Shown: in pieces, positions 13,280 to 21,053 of the stretch
Layout of the letters: every line of letters begins with the position of its first letter
How positions within the stretch are numbered: position 1 is the first letter of the stretch
From: Flavobacteriales bacterium
GTDB lineage: Bacteria > Bacteroidota > Bacteroidia > Flavobacteriales > BACL11
Assembly (NCBI GenBank): GCA_002730985.1
Contig: PCBP01000016.1
Location: 1-21,781, forward strand
Reading direction: 5' to 3'
DNA: 21,781 nucleotides
Program-made: the position numbers and the translations under genes
Notes under the pieces: generated by a model
Told to the model about the DNA's origin: nothing
What the model saw: the letters and a program-made list of their open reading frames with translations, nothing else
Database searches by the model: none

Positions 13280-14179
13280 ATGATACAATCTATGACAGGC
13301 TATGGAAGAGCCGAAATTAATCTGGAAAACACAAATTTTACTATTGAAGTAAAATCACTTAACTCGAAACACATAGATACTAATATAAAGATGTCATCTA
13401 TATATAGAGACAAAGAAATTGGGCTTAGAAATTTGATTTCAGAAAAGCTGCAAAGAGGAAAAATTGAGCTTTCAATTTGGAGGGGAAAATCAGCATCTTC
13501 CTCCAATTATACTTTGAACAATGAAGTAATCAAAGGGTATTATCAGGAAATATTAAAATTAGGAACCGATTTGAATTTAAAGAATACTTGGAGCTTCAAT
13601 TTTTTTAGATTAAATCAGCCTGAAATTATTCCAGCGTTATTAAAACTTCCTGATGCAATCCAAAAAGGAGAAGAAGCAAATGAAAATGAATGGAATGAAA
13701 TACAGAAAGGAATAGATGCTGCAATTGCCGATTTATTAAAATTTCGCTTGGTTGAGGGGAAAAAATTAGAAACAGACATCCAGTCCAGAATACATAAACT
13801 TACTGAGTTACTACAAGATATTGCTCCTTTTGCAAGTTCAAGAATTGAAAAAACAAAGGCCTCATTAAAAGATAAACTGGCAGAAATATCAAGTAATAAT
13901 ATTGATAAAAACAGATTTGAACAAGAATTAATTTATTATTTAGAAAAACAAGATATAACAGAAGAACAAGTAAGATTAAATGCACACCTAAATTATTTTA
14001 GAGAAACAATGGGTTCAGACTCTCAAAATGGCAAAAAGTTAGGATTCATAAGTCAGGAAATAGGCAGAGAGATCAATACGATTGGCTCTAAATCTGCAGA
14101 TGTGGATATGCAAAAAATTGTGGTACAAATGAAAGATGAATTAGAAAAAATCAAGGAACAGCTTTTAAATATTTTATAG
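13280..14179 (+). CDS. yicC: YicC/YloC family endoribonuclease
   Basis: A 299-residue full-length YicC-family protein; relatives in E. coli and Bacillus are endoribonucleases acting in RNA turnover. It begins with the family signature MIQSMTGYGRAE and VEVKSLNSKHID-type segment (IEVKSLNSKHIDTNIKM near 22-38), has a YicC N-terminal domain to about residue 155, a helical, coiled-coil-like middle (about 160-215), and a DUF1732 C-terminal domain with FEQELIYYLEKQDITEEQVRLNAH-type helix, MGSDSQNGKKLGFISQEIGREINTIGSKS (about 244-272) and a Lys/Glu-rich end. Its TAG stop overlaps the GTG start of gmk by one base (TAGTG). The yicC-gmk pairing is widespread in bacteria. Confidence 0.95.
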   Translation: MIQSMTGYGRAEINLENTNFTIEVKSLNSKHIDTNIKMSSIYRDKEIGLRNLISEKLQRGKIELSIWRGKSASSSNYTLNNEVIKGYYQEILKLGTDLNLKNTWSFNFFRLNQPEIIPALLKLPDAIQKGEEANENEWNEIQKGIDAAIADLLKFRLVEGKKLETDIQSRIHKLTELLQDIAPFASSRIEKTKASLKDKLAEISSNNIDKNRFEQELIYYLEKQDITEEQVRLNAHLNYFRETMGSDSQNGKKLGFISQEIGREINTIGSKSADVDMQKIVVQMKDELEKIKEQLLNIL

Positions 14180-14742
14180 TGAAAAAACTAATTGTGATAT
14201 CAGCACCATCAGGAGCAGGAAAAACTTCAATTGTCCATTATTTACTAAAGAATATACCAGAGCTTTCTTTTTCAATTTCTGCCTGTAGCAGAGAAAGAAG
14301 AGTTGATGAAATTAATGGTGAAGATTATTATTTCTTAGGGATTGATGACTTTAAAAATAAAATACAAGAAGATGCTTTCTTAGAATGGGAAGAAGTATAT
14401 AAGAATCAGTTTTACGGAACACTAAAATCAGAGCTAAAAAGGATCTCGAAGCAAGGAAAGATATGTATTTTTGATGTAGATGTAGTTGGAGGATTAAATA
14501 TAAAAACACAATATCCTAAAGAAAGTTTAGCTATTTTCATCATGCCTCCATCAGTAGATACATTAAGAGAAAGGTTAAGGTGTAGAGGCTCAGAGTCTAA
14601 AGAAAGTTTGGAAATTAGAATAAATAATGCAGAACAGGAAATTGCAAGACATAATGAATTTGATATAGTAATAGTAAATGATGATCTTAATATTGCCTGC
14701 CAAGAGACGCAAGAAGTAATTACAAATTTTATAAACTCTTAA
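14179..14742 (+). CDS. gmk: guanylate kinase
   Basis: Guanylate kinase phosphorylates GMP to GDP with ATP. The protein has 187 residues. P-loop SAPSGAGKTS at 8-17; the GMP-binding region has SACSRERR near 34-41 followed by the segment NGEDYYFL, where a typical enzyme has S-TR-PRxGE; the ADP-side motif GGLNIKTQYP and the lid segment RLRCRGSESKESLEIR complete the fold. The second half of the GMP motif reads SACSRERRVDEINGEDY, so the usual Thr-Thr-Arg is Cys-Ser-Arg, a mild variation. The start is GTG at 14179, sharing its G with the yicC stop, so translation is probably coupled. The next gene, nadD, starts two bases after the stop. Confidence 0.96.
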   Translation: MKKLIVISAPSGAGKTSIVHYLLKNIPELSFSISACSRERRVDEINGEDYYFLGIDDFKNKIQEDAFLEWEEVYKNQFYGTLKSELKRISKQGKICIFDVDVVGGLNIKTQYPKESLAIFIMPPSVDTLRERLRCRGSESKESLEIRINNAEQEIARHNEFDIVIVNDDLNIACQETQEVITNFINS

Positions 14743-14744
14743 AG

Positions 14745-15311
14745 ATGAGAATTGGATTATTTTTTGGAAGTTTTAATCCTTTGCATATAGGACATAAAAT
14801 TATTGCATCATATATGGTAGAGTTTTCAGATCTAGATAAAATAATGTTTGTAGTTTCTCCTCAAAATCCACTGAAAGAAAAATCGTCTTTACTTGAACAA
14901 CATCATAGATTAATGATAATAAGAATGGAAATTGAAGATAATGCAAAGTTACAAGTTTCAGATATTGAATTTAACATGCCTCAACCATCTTACACAATTG
15001 ACACATTGATTAGATTAAAAGAAAAGTATCCTGAAAATGAATACGCACTTATAATGGGCTCAGATAATCTGAAAAATTTGCATAAGTGGAAGAGTTATCG
15101 ACAAATCTTGGACTATTGTATATATGTATTCCCAAGACCTGGATTTAAAATAAATGGAACTCATGAAAATATACATATAGTAAAAAACGTTCCTCAAATG
15201 GAAATATCAGCTTCATTTATTAGAGACTCTATAAAGCAAGGAAAAGATGTTTCTTATTTAATGCCAGAGAAGGCTTGGAAATATACTGATGAAATGAACT
15301 TTTATAGATAA
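14745..15311 (+). CDS. nadD: nicotinate-nucleotide adenylyltransferase
   Basis: NadD transfers AMP from ATP to nicotinate mononucleotide, making deamido-NAD on the way to NAD. The 188-residue protein has the nucleotidyltransferase motif GSFNPLHIGH at 8-17 (His14 and His17), the substrate-side IMGSDNL at 103-109 with HKWKSY following, PRPGF, and the second ATP motif ISASFIR at 154-160 (family consensus ISSTxIR). Length is normal. It sits two bases after gmk and its TAA stop directly abuts the ATG of a lipoprotein gene, so the run yicC-gmk-nadD-lipoprotein is very likely one transcript. Confidence 0.96.
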   Translation: MRIGLFFGSFNPLHIGHKIIASYMVEFSDLDKIMFVVSPQNPLKEKSSLLEQHHRLMIIRMEIEDNAKLQVSDIEFNMPQPSYTIDTLIRLKEKYPENEYALIMGSDNLKNLHKWKSYRQILDYCIYVFPRPGFKINGTHENIHIVKNVPQMEISASFIRDSIKQGKDVSYLMPEKAWKYTDEMNFYR

Positions 15312-15713
15312 ATGGATTTCAAAAAAAAAATAATTCTTTTTATAAGCTCAATATTTCTTTCAGCCTGTAGTATGCAAATGGAAGTTAATATTACAAAAGA
15401 TGATAAGAATGAAGAAAGGGAAACAGGAGTTATTGTAGAGAACACAAAATTAAAAACATACAAAGGATGGTGGGTTTATGGAGAAGGTCAGCATATTTTT
15501 AAAGATGAAGAGACCCTTGATGAATATAATCTAGAATTCCCATATGAAGACATGAAAGAGTTAAGTGCATTATATTTAGCAGTTTGTGAGATGGAATATT
15601 TTCCAATGGAGTGCGCTATGAAAGGATATATACAGAAAAATATTTCTGCAAAACAAAACACCCTTCTGGTTTCGGATTTTGAAATCCTCTATATAGAAGG
15701 TTGCGGAGAATAA
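15312..15713 (+). CDS. uncharacterised lipoprotein
   Basis: A 133-residue protein with a lipoprotein signal: MDFKKKIILFISSIF then lipobox LSAC with Cys19 as the lipidated residue. The mature part has the sequence TYKGWWVYGEGQHIFKDEETLDEYNLEFP at about 49-77, which looks like one compact domain, and three further cysteines: Cys92 and Cys101 in VCEMEYFPMEC, and Cys131 in EGCGE three residues from the end. I do not recognise a named domain, and no function is assigned. I recall loosely similar proteins with the KGWWxYGEGQHIF wording in other Flavobacteriia. The residue after Cys19 is Ser, which gives no sorting clue. It is joined end to end with nadD (TAAATG) and ends the operon. Confidence 0.85.
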   Translation: MDFKKKIILFISSIFLSACSMQMEVNITKDDKNEERETGVIVENTKLKTYKGWWVYGEGQHIFKDEETLDEYNLEFPYEDMKELSALYLAVCEMEYFPMECAMKGYIQKNISAKQNTLLVSDFEILYIEGCGE

Positions 15714-15809
15714 ATAACCAGTTGAATAGCTTATATAATATATCTTACTAACTGTAAACGCCTTAAATGTCAACCTCGTTCATAAGTTGTTTTTTTATAA
15801 ATTAGCAGC

Positions 15810-16286
15810 ATGGAAAGTATAATTAGAGAGGGAGAGAGAAAAGACTTGCCTGCTGCTTTAAAATTAATCAAAGAACTGGCTCATTATGAAGATGCACTTG
15901 ATGAAGTAACAATTACTTTAGAAGATCTAGAAAAAGATGGGTTTGATAATCACCCTTGTTATTGGTTCTTAGTTGCAGAGAATAATAATAAAATTATTGG
16001 GCTGTCCTTTTATTGGATCCGATATTCGACCTGGAAAGGTAAATTTTTATTTCTTGAGGACTTTATAATAAAAGAAGAACACAGAAGGTGTGGTATAGGA
16101 TCCAAATTATTCCAAGCAACAGCAAAAATATGCAAAGAGTTAGAGCTAAATGGGATGTTCTGGCAAGTACTAGATTGGAATACTCCAGCAATAGATTTCT
16201 ATCAGAAATACAATGCAGATATCAGTGCTGCTTGGTTAAATGGGAAGTTAACAAAGAAACAGATTAATGAAATTTGTTCTGATTAA
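15810..16286 (+). CDS. GNAT acetyltransferase, spermidine/thialysine N-acetyltransferase-like
   Basis: A 158-residue GNAT-fold enzyme that moves an acetyl group from acetyl-CoA to an amine. It has the family's start (IREGERKDLPAALKLIKELA, like the IRxAxxxDxxxIxxLIxELA of diamine acetyltransferases), the acidic segment HYEDALDEV, YSTWKGKFLFLEDFIIKEEHR around 72-91, the acetyl-CoA loop RRCGIG at 92-97, and WQVLDWNTPAIDFYQK near 118-133 with Tyr131 in the place of the catalytic tyrosine. This matches the eukaryotic-type SSAT/thialysine acetyltransferase group, so a polyamine or small-amine substrate is likely but not proven. No TAnnTTTG element was found in the 96 bases upstream. It is convergent with mqnD, seven bases apart. 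Confidence 0.9.
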   Translation: MESIIREGERKDLPAALKLIKELAHYEDALDEVTITLEDLEKDGFDNHPCYWFLVAENNNKIIGLSFYWIRYSTWKGKFLFLEDFIIKEEHRRCGIGSKLFQATAKICKELELNGMFWQVLDWNTPAIDFYQKYNADISAAWLNGKLTKKQINEICSD

Positions 16287-16293
16287 TAAAGAA

Positions 16294-17106
16294 TCAAGAT
16301 GATATAAAAAAAGGATGGTTAGTATTAACACCTGCTTTTCGCAAGAGCAATTGAATTGCCTCTCTTCCCTGTTTGCCTAAAGAAACTGAATACCTATTTA
16401 CATACAAAGAAATGTGGGCATCAATAACATCTTTCTCCATTTCTTGAGCATGATGCATAACAAATTCTAAAGACGACTCTGTATTTTTAAATGCGTAATC
16501 TATAGACCTTCTTAAAACTCGCTCCATTTTTTTCTGAATTTGAAAAGAAAACCCTCTTCTTATCACTATGCCTCCAAGAGGCAAAGGGAGTGCTGTTTCT
16601 TTTTCCCAAAACATTCCTAAATCCTTTACTTTCTCCAGTCCTTTCTGCTGATAAGTAAATCGATTTTCATGTATTATTAAGCCAGCATCAGTATTACCTG
16701 ATAAAATTTTATTCTCGATTTCAGAAAAGAGTACCTCGACCTTATTACAATATTCAGGATACGCAATACTTAAAAGTAGATTTGCAGTTGTTTGCTTTCC
16801 GGGTATTGAAATTTCGCTCTCAGAGGTTAAAATAGTAGAAGGTTTTTTAATTAAAAGTGGTCCGCAATTTCTTCCTACTGCTGAACCGCTGTCTAACAAA
16901 ACATATTCAGGTATACAATTAGCAAAAGCACTAAAAGACAATTTTGTTACATCTAATTTTGCCTCAAGAGCCCATCTATTAAGCTGTTCAACATCAGCAA
17001 AAACAACATCGAATTCTAAATCCTCAGTATCAATTTTTTGATGTATTAAAGCATCGAAAATAAAAGTATCATTCGGGCAAGGAGAGAAACCTAATGTAAG
17101 TTTCAT
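16294..17106 (-). CDS. mqnD: 1,4-dihydroxy-6-naphthoate synthase (futalosine pathway)
   Basis: MqnD converts cyclic de-hypoxanthine futalosine to 1,4-dihydroxy-6-naphthoate, a late step of the futalosine route to menaquinone. The 270-residue protein has the periplasmic-binding-protein-like fold and the family's strong start LGFSPCPNDTFIFDAL (5-20), KLSFSAFA near 55-62, DSGSAVGRNCGPLLI near 72-86, IPGKQTTANLLL (101-112), and GLIIHENRFTY at 142-151 with His146, equivalent to the catalytic histidine reported for the Thermus enzyme. Its ATG overlaps the stop of mqnB by four bases (ATGA), so the two are translationally coupled. It is convergent with the acetyltransferase gene. Confidence 0.95.
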   Translation of the reverse strand: MKLTLGFSPCPNDTFIFDALIHQKIDTEDLEFDVVFADVEQLNRWALEAKLDVTKLSFSAFANCIPEYVLLDSGSAVGRNCGPLLIKKPSTILTSESEISIPGKQTTANLLLSIAYPEYCNKVEVLFSEIENKILSGNTDAGLIIHENRFTYQQKGLEKVKDLGMFWEKETALPLPLGGIVIRRGFSFQIQKKMERVLRRSIDYAFKNTESSLEFVMHHAQEMEKDVIDAHISLYVNRYSVSLGKQGREAIQLLLRKAGVNTNHPFFISS

Positions 17107-17681
17107 AAATTACTTATTATTTTTTCAACTTCAACATTCAAGTTTTGAATTGCTAAATCTAAGTCCCAATTGCTTTTATCTCTCTTCTCTACTTTATTTG
17201 AAACTGATCTTATTTGTACACAAGAAATATTAAATTCTTCACAAACTTTAAATACTGAAGCCCCCTCCATGCTTTCAATATTAGGTCCTAGCCGTTCAAT
17301 AATTTCACTTATAGAATCATCGTTTCCATGAACAGTGTTTACAGTAATTGCTTTAACTTTTTTTAGAGGAGTTCTAGCATCAACCTGATATCTTGTTTTT
17401 AAATCAAAATCAGAGATCTCTGAAAAAAGATCTCCATCCTCAAAACCAACTTCTGAAAAGCAATCCTCTATAACCTCAACTACATCCCCATTTTTTAGTT
17501 CATCACAAAAAGAACCTGCTACTCCCATATTAATTACTAAATCATAATTTGTCTTTATCAATTCTTTAGTGAGTTTGATTGCAGAATTTACCATGCCAAT
17601 ACCAGTTATTAGAACAAGTTTTCTTCTAATCTTCTCAGATATAATTTCTGATTCAGTAGCTGCAACAATTAACACATTCAT
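17103..17681 (-). CDS. mqnB: futalosine hydrolase
   Basis: MqnB removes hypoxanthine from futalosine to give de-hypoxanthine futalosine. The 192-residue protein belongs to the nucleoside phosphorylase fold (MTAN-like): VAATESE at 6-12, [10 protein letters not shown] at 25-34, INMGVAGSF at 50-58, [20 protein letters not shown] at 67-86, the active-site ESMEGA at 136-141 and the base-contacting acid in SNKVEKRD at 161-168. It is shorter than many relatives (about 200-230 residues), mostly because the N-terminal loop near residues 12-18 is trimmed. It forms a two-gene unit with mqnD (ATGA overlap). The -7 element ends just four bases before its ATG. Confidence 0.93.
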   Translation of the reverse strand: MNVLIVAATESEIISEKIRRKLVLITGIGMVNSAIKLTKELIKTNYDLVINMGVAGSFCDELKNGDVVEVIEDCFSEVGFEDGDLFSEISDFDLKTRYQVDARTPLKKVKAITVNTVHGNDDSISEIIERLGPNIESMEGASVFKVCEEFNISCVQIRSVSNKVEKRDKSNWDLDLAIQNLNVEVEKIISNL

Positions 17682-17685
17682 ATTG

Positions 17686-17704
17686 CAAATATATGGTATA
17701 TTTG
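17686..17704. promoter_or_regulatory. back-to-back -7 elements for mqnB (leftward) and folE (rightward)
   Basis: CAAATATA-TGG-TATATTTG is a perfect inverted repeat of 8-base arms with three bases between. The left arm read leftward is TATATTTG, four bases from the mqnB ATG. The right arm is TATATTTG for folE, 19 bases before its ATG. Both exactly match TAnnTTTG. RNA polymerase could hardly occupy both at once. No -33 TTG is obvious on either side. Confidence 0.6.
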
Positions 17705-17723
17705 TTGCCTATTTATAAACATC

Positions 17724-18287
17724 ATGAGTGATAATTACAATAAAAATCTAGCTAAAAATATAAAATCTATATTAACTGAGATAGGTGAAGTGCCTGAAAG
17801 AGAAGGGTTGATCAAAACTCCAGAAAGAGTCGCTAAATCAATGGAGTTTCTAACCAATGGATATAAAGAAGATCCTTCAAAAATTTTAACTAAAGCAATG
17901 TTTGCTGAAAATTACAATCAGATGGTTTTAGTGAAAGATATTGAGCTCTACTCTCTTTGTGAGCATCATATGATACCCTTCTTTGGTAAAGCCCATGTAG
18001 CCTATATACCAAATGGTCAGATTGTTGGGCTTAGTAAAATACCAAGAATAGTTGATGTTTTTGCAAGAAGACTGCAAGTGCAAGAACGACTAACTGATGA
18101 AATAAAAGATTGCCTGCAAGACACTTTATCTCCAAAAGGAGTTGCAGTGGTAATCGAAGCACAGCATCTTTGCATGCAAATGAGGGGAGTACAGAAACAA
18201 CACTCATCAACAACAACATCTGCTTTTTCAGGCATATTCCTAAAAGATAATAAAACACGTTCTGAATTTATTAATCTAATCCACTAA
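17724..18287 (+). CDS. folE: GTP cyclohydrolase I
   Basis: FolE converts GTP to 7,8-dihydroneopterin triphosphate, the first step for folate and also for queuosine precursors. The 187-residue protein is full length for the bacterial type I enzyme. Zinc ligands: Cys79 and His82 in [12 protein letters not shown], and Cys150 in [15 protein letters not shown], matching E. coli C110, H113 and C181. It also has [19 protein letters not shown] near 21-39, [24 protein letters not shown] at 101-124 and the closing [11 protein letters not shown] (162-172). Start ATG 17724 follows its -7 element by 19 bases. fabD begins three bases after its stop, so the two probably share a transcript. Confidence 0.97.
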   Translation: MSDNYNKNLAKNIKSILTEIGEVPEREGLIKTPERVAKSMEFLTNGYKEDPSKILTKAMFAENYNQMVLVKDIELYSLCEHHMIPFFGKAHVAYIPNGQIVGLSKIPRIVDVFARRLQVQERLTDEIKDCLQDTLSPKGVAVVIEAQHLCMQMRGVQKQHSSTTTSAFSGIFLKDNKTRSEFINLIH

Positions 18288-18290
18288 TTT

Positions 18291-19172
18291 ATGAATGCTT
18301 ATGTGTTCCCTGGTCAAGGGGCTCAATTTACTGGAATGGGACAAGAACTCTTCGAAAACTCATATGTAGCAAAGGCAATGTTTGAAGAAGCAAATGAAAT
18401 TTTAGGATTTGCAATTACTGATATTATGTTTGGGAATGATGCAGAAGCACTAAAACAAACAAAAGTTACGCAACCAGCAATCTTCTTACATTCAGTTATT
18501 TTAGCAAAAGTATTAGGAGAATCTTTTAAGCCAGAGATGGTTGCAGGACATTCACTGGGTGAATTCTCTGCACTTGTTTCGGCTAACTATTTATCATTCA
18601 AAGATGGTTTAGAGCTGGTTTCAAAGAGGGCAAAAGCAATGCAAAAAGCATGTGAACAAAATCCATCTACAATGGCGGCTATTTTAGGATTAGAGAACAA
18701 GATAATCGAAGAAATATGTTCTGAAATCAAAGAAATAGTTGTTCCTGCAAATTATAATTGCCCTGGTCAATTGGTTATTTCTGGCAGTAATAAAGGGATT
18801 GATATTGCGTGTGAGAAACTAATCGAAGTAGGCGCCAGAAGAGCTTTAAGAATCCCTGTTAGCGGAGCATTTCATTCTCCACTAATGGAAATAGCACATG
18901 CTGAATTAGAACAAACAATTGATCAAACAAATTTCTCAAAAGGAACTTGCTGTATTTATCAGAATGTTACTGCAAATGCTGTTACTAATCCCGATGAGAT
19001 AAAAGAAAATCTTAAGAAACAGCTTACAGCTCCTGTTCTTTGGACACAGAGCATGCAACAAATGATTGCTGATGGATTAACATCTGTAACTGAAGTTGGG
19101 CCTGGAAAAGTCTTACAGGGGCTATTTAAAAAGGTTGATATAAACATACAGACAAGAAGTGCGATCTTATAA
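18291..19172 (+). CDS. fabD: malonyl-CoA:ACP transacylase
   Basis: FabD loads malonyl groups onto acyl carrier protein for fatty-acid synthesis. The 293-residue protein is a complete acyltransferase domain: start YVFPGQGAQFTGMG at 4-17, VTQPAIFLHS near 59-68, nucleophile Ser88 in AGHSLGEFSAL, substrate-carboxylate arginine Arg113 in SKRAKAMQ, and catalytic His195 in PVSGAFHSPLM, followed by NVTANAV, QLTAPVLWTQSMQQM and the usual EVGPGKVLQGL near the end. It follows folE by three bases in the same direction; the pairing has no obvious metabolic logic. Its stop codon overlaps that of the convergent phosphatase gene (TTATAA, six bases). Confidence 0.96.
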   Translation: MNAYVFPGQGAQFTGMGQELFENSYVAKAMFEEANEILGFAITDIMFGNDAEALKQTKVTQPAIFLHSVILAKVLGESFKPEMVAGHSLGEFSALVSANYLSFKDGLELVSKRAKAMQKACEQNPSTMAAILGLENKIIEEICSEIKEIVVPANYNCPGQLVISGSNKGIDIACEKLIEVGARRALRIPVSGAFHSPLMEIAHAELEQTIDQTNFSKGTCCIYQNVTANAVTNPDEIKENLKKQLTAPVLWTQSMQQMIADGLTSVTEVGPGKVLQGLFKKVDINIQTRSAIL

Positions 19173-19904
19173 AGTGTTATTTAGTAACCTGCCACTATTG
19201 TATAAGTCATGCCAAGCTTTTTGAGTCTGGCATTTCTTATATAATTCTGCATGCCTCATATTATGACAATCGCTTCCTAAGAAACTCACTATGTTTCTTA
19301 AAATTAACCCCTCTACTTTATCTTTAACTTGAGAAGAATAATAACCAAGTAATGAAAGTAAATTTATCTGTAATAGTACTCCTCTGTTTACTAATTCCTC
19401 ATAATCTTTCATCTGAAGATAGAGGTATCTTTCAGGATGCGCCAGAACCACCTTATAGCCTTCTAATTGCAATTTGAAAATGATGTCAGAAAGATTCTTG
19501 GGTGCTTCCAAAAAAGAGAGCTCCACTAATAAATAATTATGGCCAAAAGTGAGAAATCTCTCTTTTCCTATCTTTTGCTCAAAATTATAATCAATATAAT
19601 ACTCTGCGACTGCATCAACTTCCATATTGATGTTTTGAACTCTAAGTTCAGTGCGAACATTTTCAAGTCCTTCTAAAATTGTTTCAGAAGAATTCTTGTA
19701 AAAATCACTCATCACATGAGGGCTCGTAATTACTTTACAGAACCCTAATTTTTGCATTTCTTGTATAAGATTGATTGTGGTTTCCATATTAGGAGAGCCA
19801 TCATCAATACCAGGAATAAAATGAGAATGAATATCTGTTTTAAGAATAGAAAAGTCTAGAGGATCTAATTTTTCCTCTTTTTTTTTTGAAAACCATTTCA
19901 ACAT
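19167..19904 (-). CDS. CpsB/CapC-family PHP phosphatase (tyrosine-protein phosphatase type)
   Basis: A 245-residue PHP-fold, metal-dependent phosphatase of the CpsB/CapC/YwqE group. Members dephosphorylate bacterial tyrosine kinases that control capsule or exopolysaccharide assembly. Metal-binding motifs: TDIHSHFIPGIDDG (His26, His28), SPHV (His63), the acid in EYYIDYN, HPERYLYL (after about residue 155) and GSDCHNMRHAE near the C-terminus. The N-terminal stretch KWFSKKKEEKLDPLDFS before the PHP domain is usual in Bacteroidota. It starts directly after the rfbB stop (0-base gap) in the same direction, which supports a role in surface polysaccharide. No cognate tyrosine kinase is in the window. 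Confidence 0.9.
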   Translation of the reverse strand: MLKWFSKKKEEKLDPLDFSILKTDIHSHFIPGIDDGSPNMETTINLIQEMQKLGFCKVITSPHVMSDFYKNSSETILEGLENVRTELRVQNINMEVDAVAEYYIDYNFEQKIGKERFLTFGHNYLLVELSFLEAPKNLSDIIFKLQLEGYKVVLAHPERYLYLQMKDYEELVNRGVLLQINLLSLLGYYSSQVKDKVEGLILRNIVSFLGSDCHNMRHAELYKKCQTQKAWHDLYNSGRLLNNTL

Positions 19905-20954
19905 TTATCTGTATTGTTCTTTATAATAATTCTGATAGTCTCCTGTGGTAATGTTATCCATCCACTCTTCATTATCCAAGTACCAAGCAATAGTTTTTGC
20001 AAGCCCTTCTTCAAATTGCAAGGATGGCTCCCATCCTAATTCATTTTTCAATTTATTAGCATCAATAGCATAGCGTTTATCATGACCGGGCCTATCCCTC
20101 ACATAGGTAATTAAGCCCTCAGATGTTCCTACTTCTTTTTCTAAAGCAATATCCATCTGTTTGCAAAGCACCTTTATCAAATTGATATTTGTCCATTCAT
20201 TAAAACCACCTATATTATAAGTCTCTCCATTACTGCCTTCGTGATAAATTTTATCAATTGCAATCGCATGATCTATCACATAAAGCCAATCTCTTGTAAA
20301 TTTTCCATCCCCATAAACTGGCAAAGATTCATTATTTCTGATGTTATTTATAAAAAGAGGCAGCAGCTTCTCTGGAAATTGATTTGGCCCATAATTATTG
20401 GAGCAATTTGAAATCACAAATGGCAAACCATAAGTATTACCATAAGCACGAACAAAATGATCAGAACTTGCTTTTGAAGATGAATAAGGGGATTGCGGAT
20501 CATATGGTGTTGTTTCTAAAAAAAGCCCTTTATCTCCTAGGCTCCCATAAACCTCATCAGTAGAGACATGATAAAATAGTTTTCCCTTTTCTTTCCCTTT
20601 CCACAAATCCTTTGCAGCATTCAGAAGGTTAACTGTGCCTAGAACATTTGTCATAATGAAATCCATTGGATTAGCAATGGATCTATCTACATGGCTTTCA
20701 GCAGCTAAATGAATAACACCGTCAAAATTATATTTCAAAAAAAGGTCTTTTATATATACTGAATCTATTATATCTCCCTTTTCAAAAATGTAATTTGATG
20801 CACTCTCGATATCTCTAAGATTCTCAAGATTACCGGCATAAGTTAATTTATCAAGATTCACAATTCTGTAATCAGAATATTTATTTACAAATAATCGCAC
20901 TAAATGTGAGCCAATAAAGCCTGCACCTCCTGTAATTAATATTGTCTTGGTCAT
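19905..20954 (-). CDS. rfbB: dTDP-glucose 4,6-dehydratase
   Basis: RfbB (RmlB) converts dTDP-glucose to dTDP-4-keto-6-deoxyglucose, the entry to dTDP-rhamnose and other deoxysugars of surface glycans. The 349-residue extended SDR has NAD motif TGGAGFIGSHL at 8-18, LDKLTYAGNLENL near 34-46, HLAAESHVDRSI at 82-93, catalytic Thr132-Asp133-Glu134 in HVSTDEVYG, Tyr157/Lys161 in SPYSSSKASSDH, NNYGPNQFPEKLLP, and the sugar-binding VRDRPGHDKRYAID toward the C-terminus. It is the first gene of a two-gene unit with the CpsB-like phosphatase. No rmlA, rmlC or rmlD is present in this window, so the final sugar is unknown. It is divergent from the outer-membrane protein gene. Confidence 0.96.
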   Translation of the reverse strand: MTKTILITGGAGFIGSHLVRLFVNKYSDYRIVNLDKLTYAGNLENLRDIESASNYIFEKGDIIDSVYIKDLFLKYNFDGVIHLAAESHVDRSIANPMDFIMTNVLGTVNLLNAAKDLWKGKEKGKLFYHVSTDEVYGSLGDKGLFLETTPYDPQSPYSSSKASSDHFVRAYGNTYGLPFVISNCSNNYGPNQFPEKLLPLFINNIRNNESLPVYGDGKFTRDWLYVIDHAIAIDKIYHEGSNGETYNIGGFNEWTNINLIKVLCKQMDIALEKEVGTSEGLITYVRDRPGHDKRYAIDANKLKNELGWEPSLQFEEGLAKTIAWYLDNEEWMDNITTGDYQNYYKEQYR

Positions 20955-20985
20955 CTAGATTTCTTGATTTTTTATAAATGGACAG

Positions 20986-20993
20986 CAAATATA
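20986..20993 (-). promoter_or_regulatory. -7 element TATATTTG for rfbB
   Basis: Exact TAnnTTTG match, 31 bases before the rfbB ATG. A TTG lies only 13 bases upstream, closer than the usual -33 spacing. Confidence 0.5.
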
Positions 20994-21053
20994 TGCAATT
21001 ATTAAACAATGATCTGCGTTAGTTACTCCACTTATAGTATTTTAGCAATCAAT

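Noticed and set aside
15714..15809. Promoter or terminator in the gap between the lipoprotein and the acetyltransferase
   Set aside because: No TAnnTTTG match and no stem longer than five bases; only a T-run (GTTTTTTTATAA) is visible, so nothing was called.
18017..18258. Two overlapping Cys-rich or Leu-rich leftward frames in folE
   Set aside because: Antisense to the highly conserved zinc-site region of folE; both are shadows.
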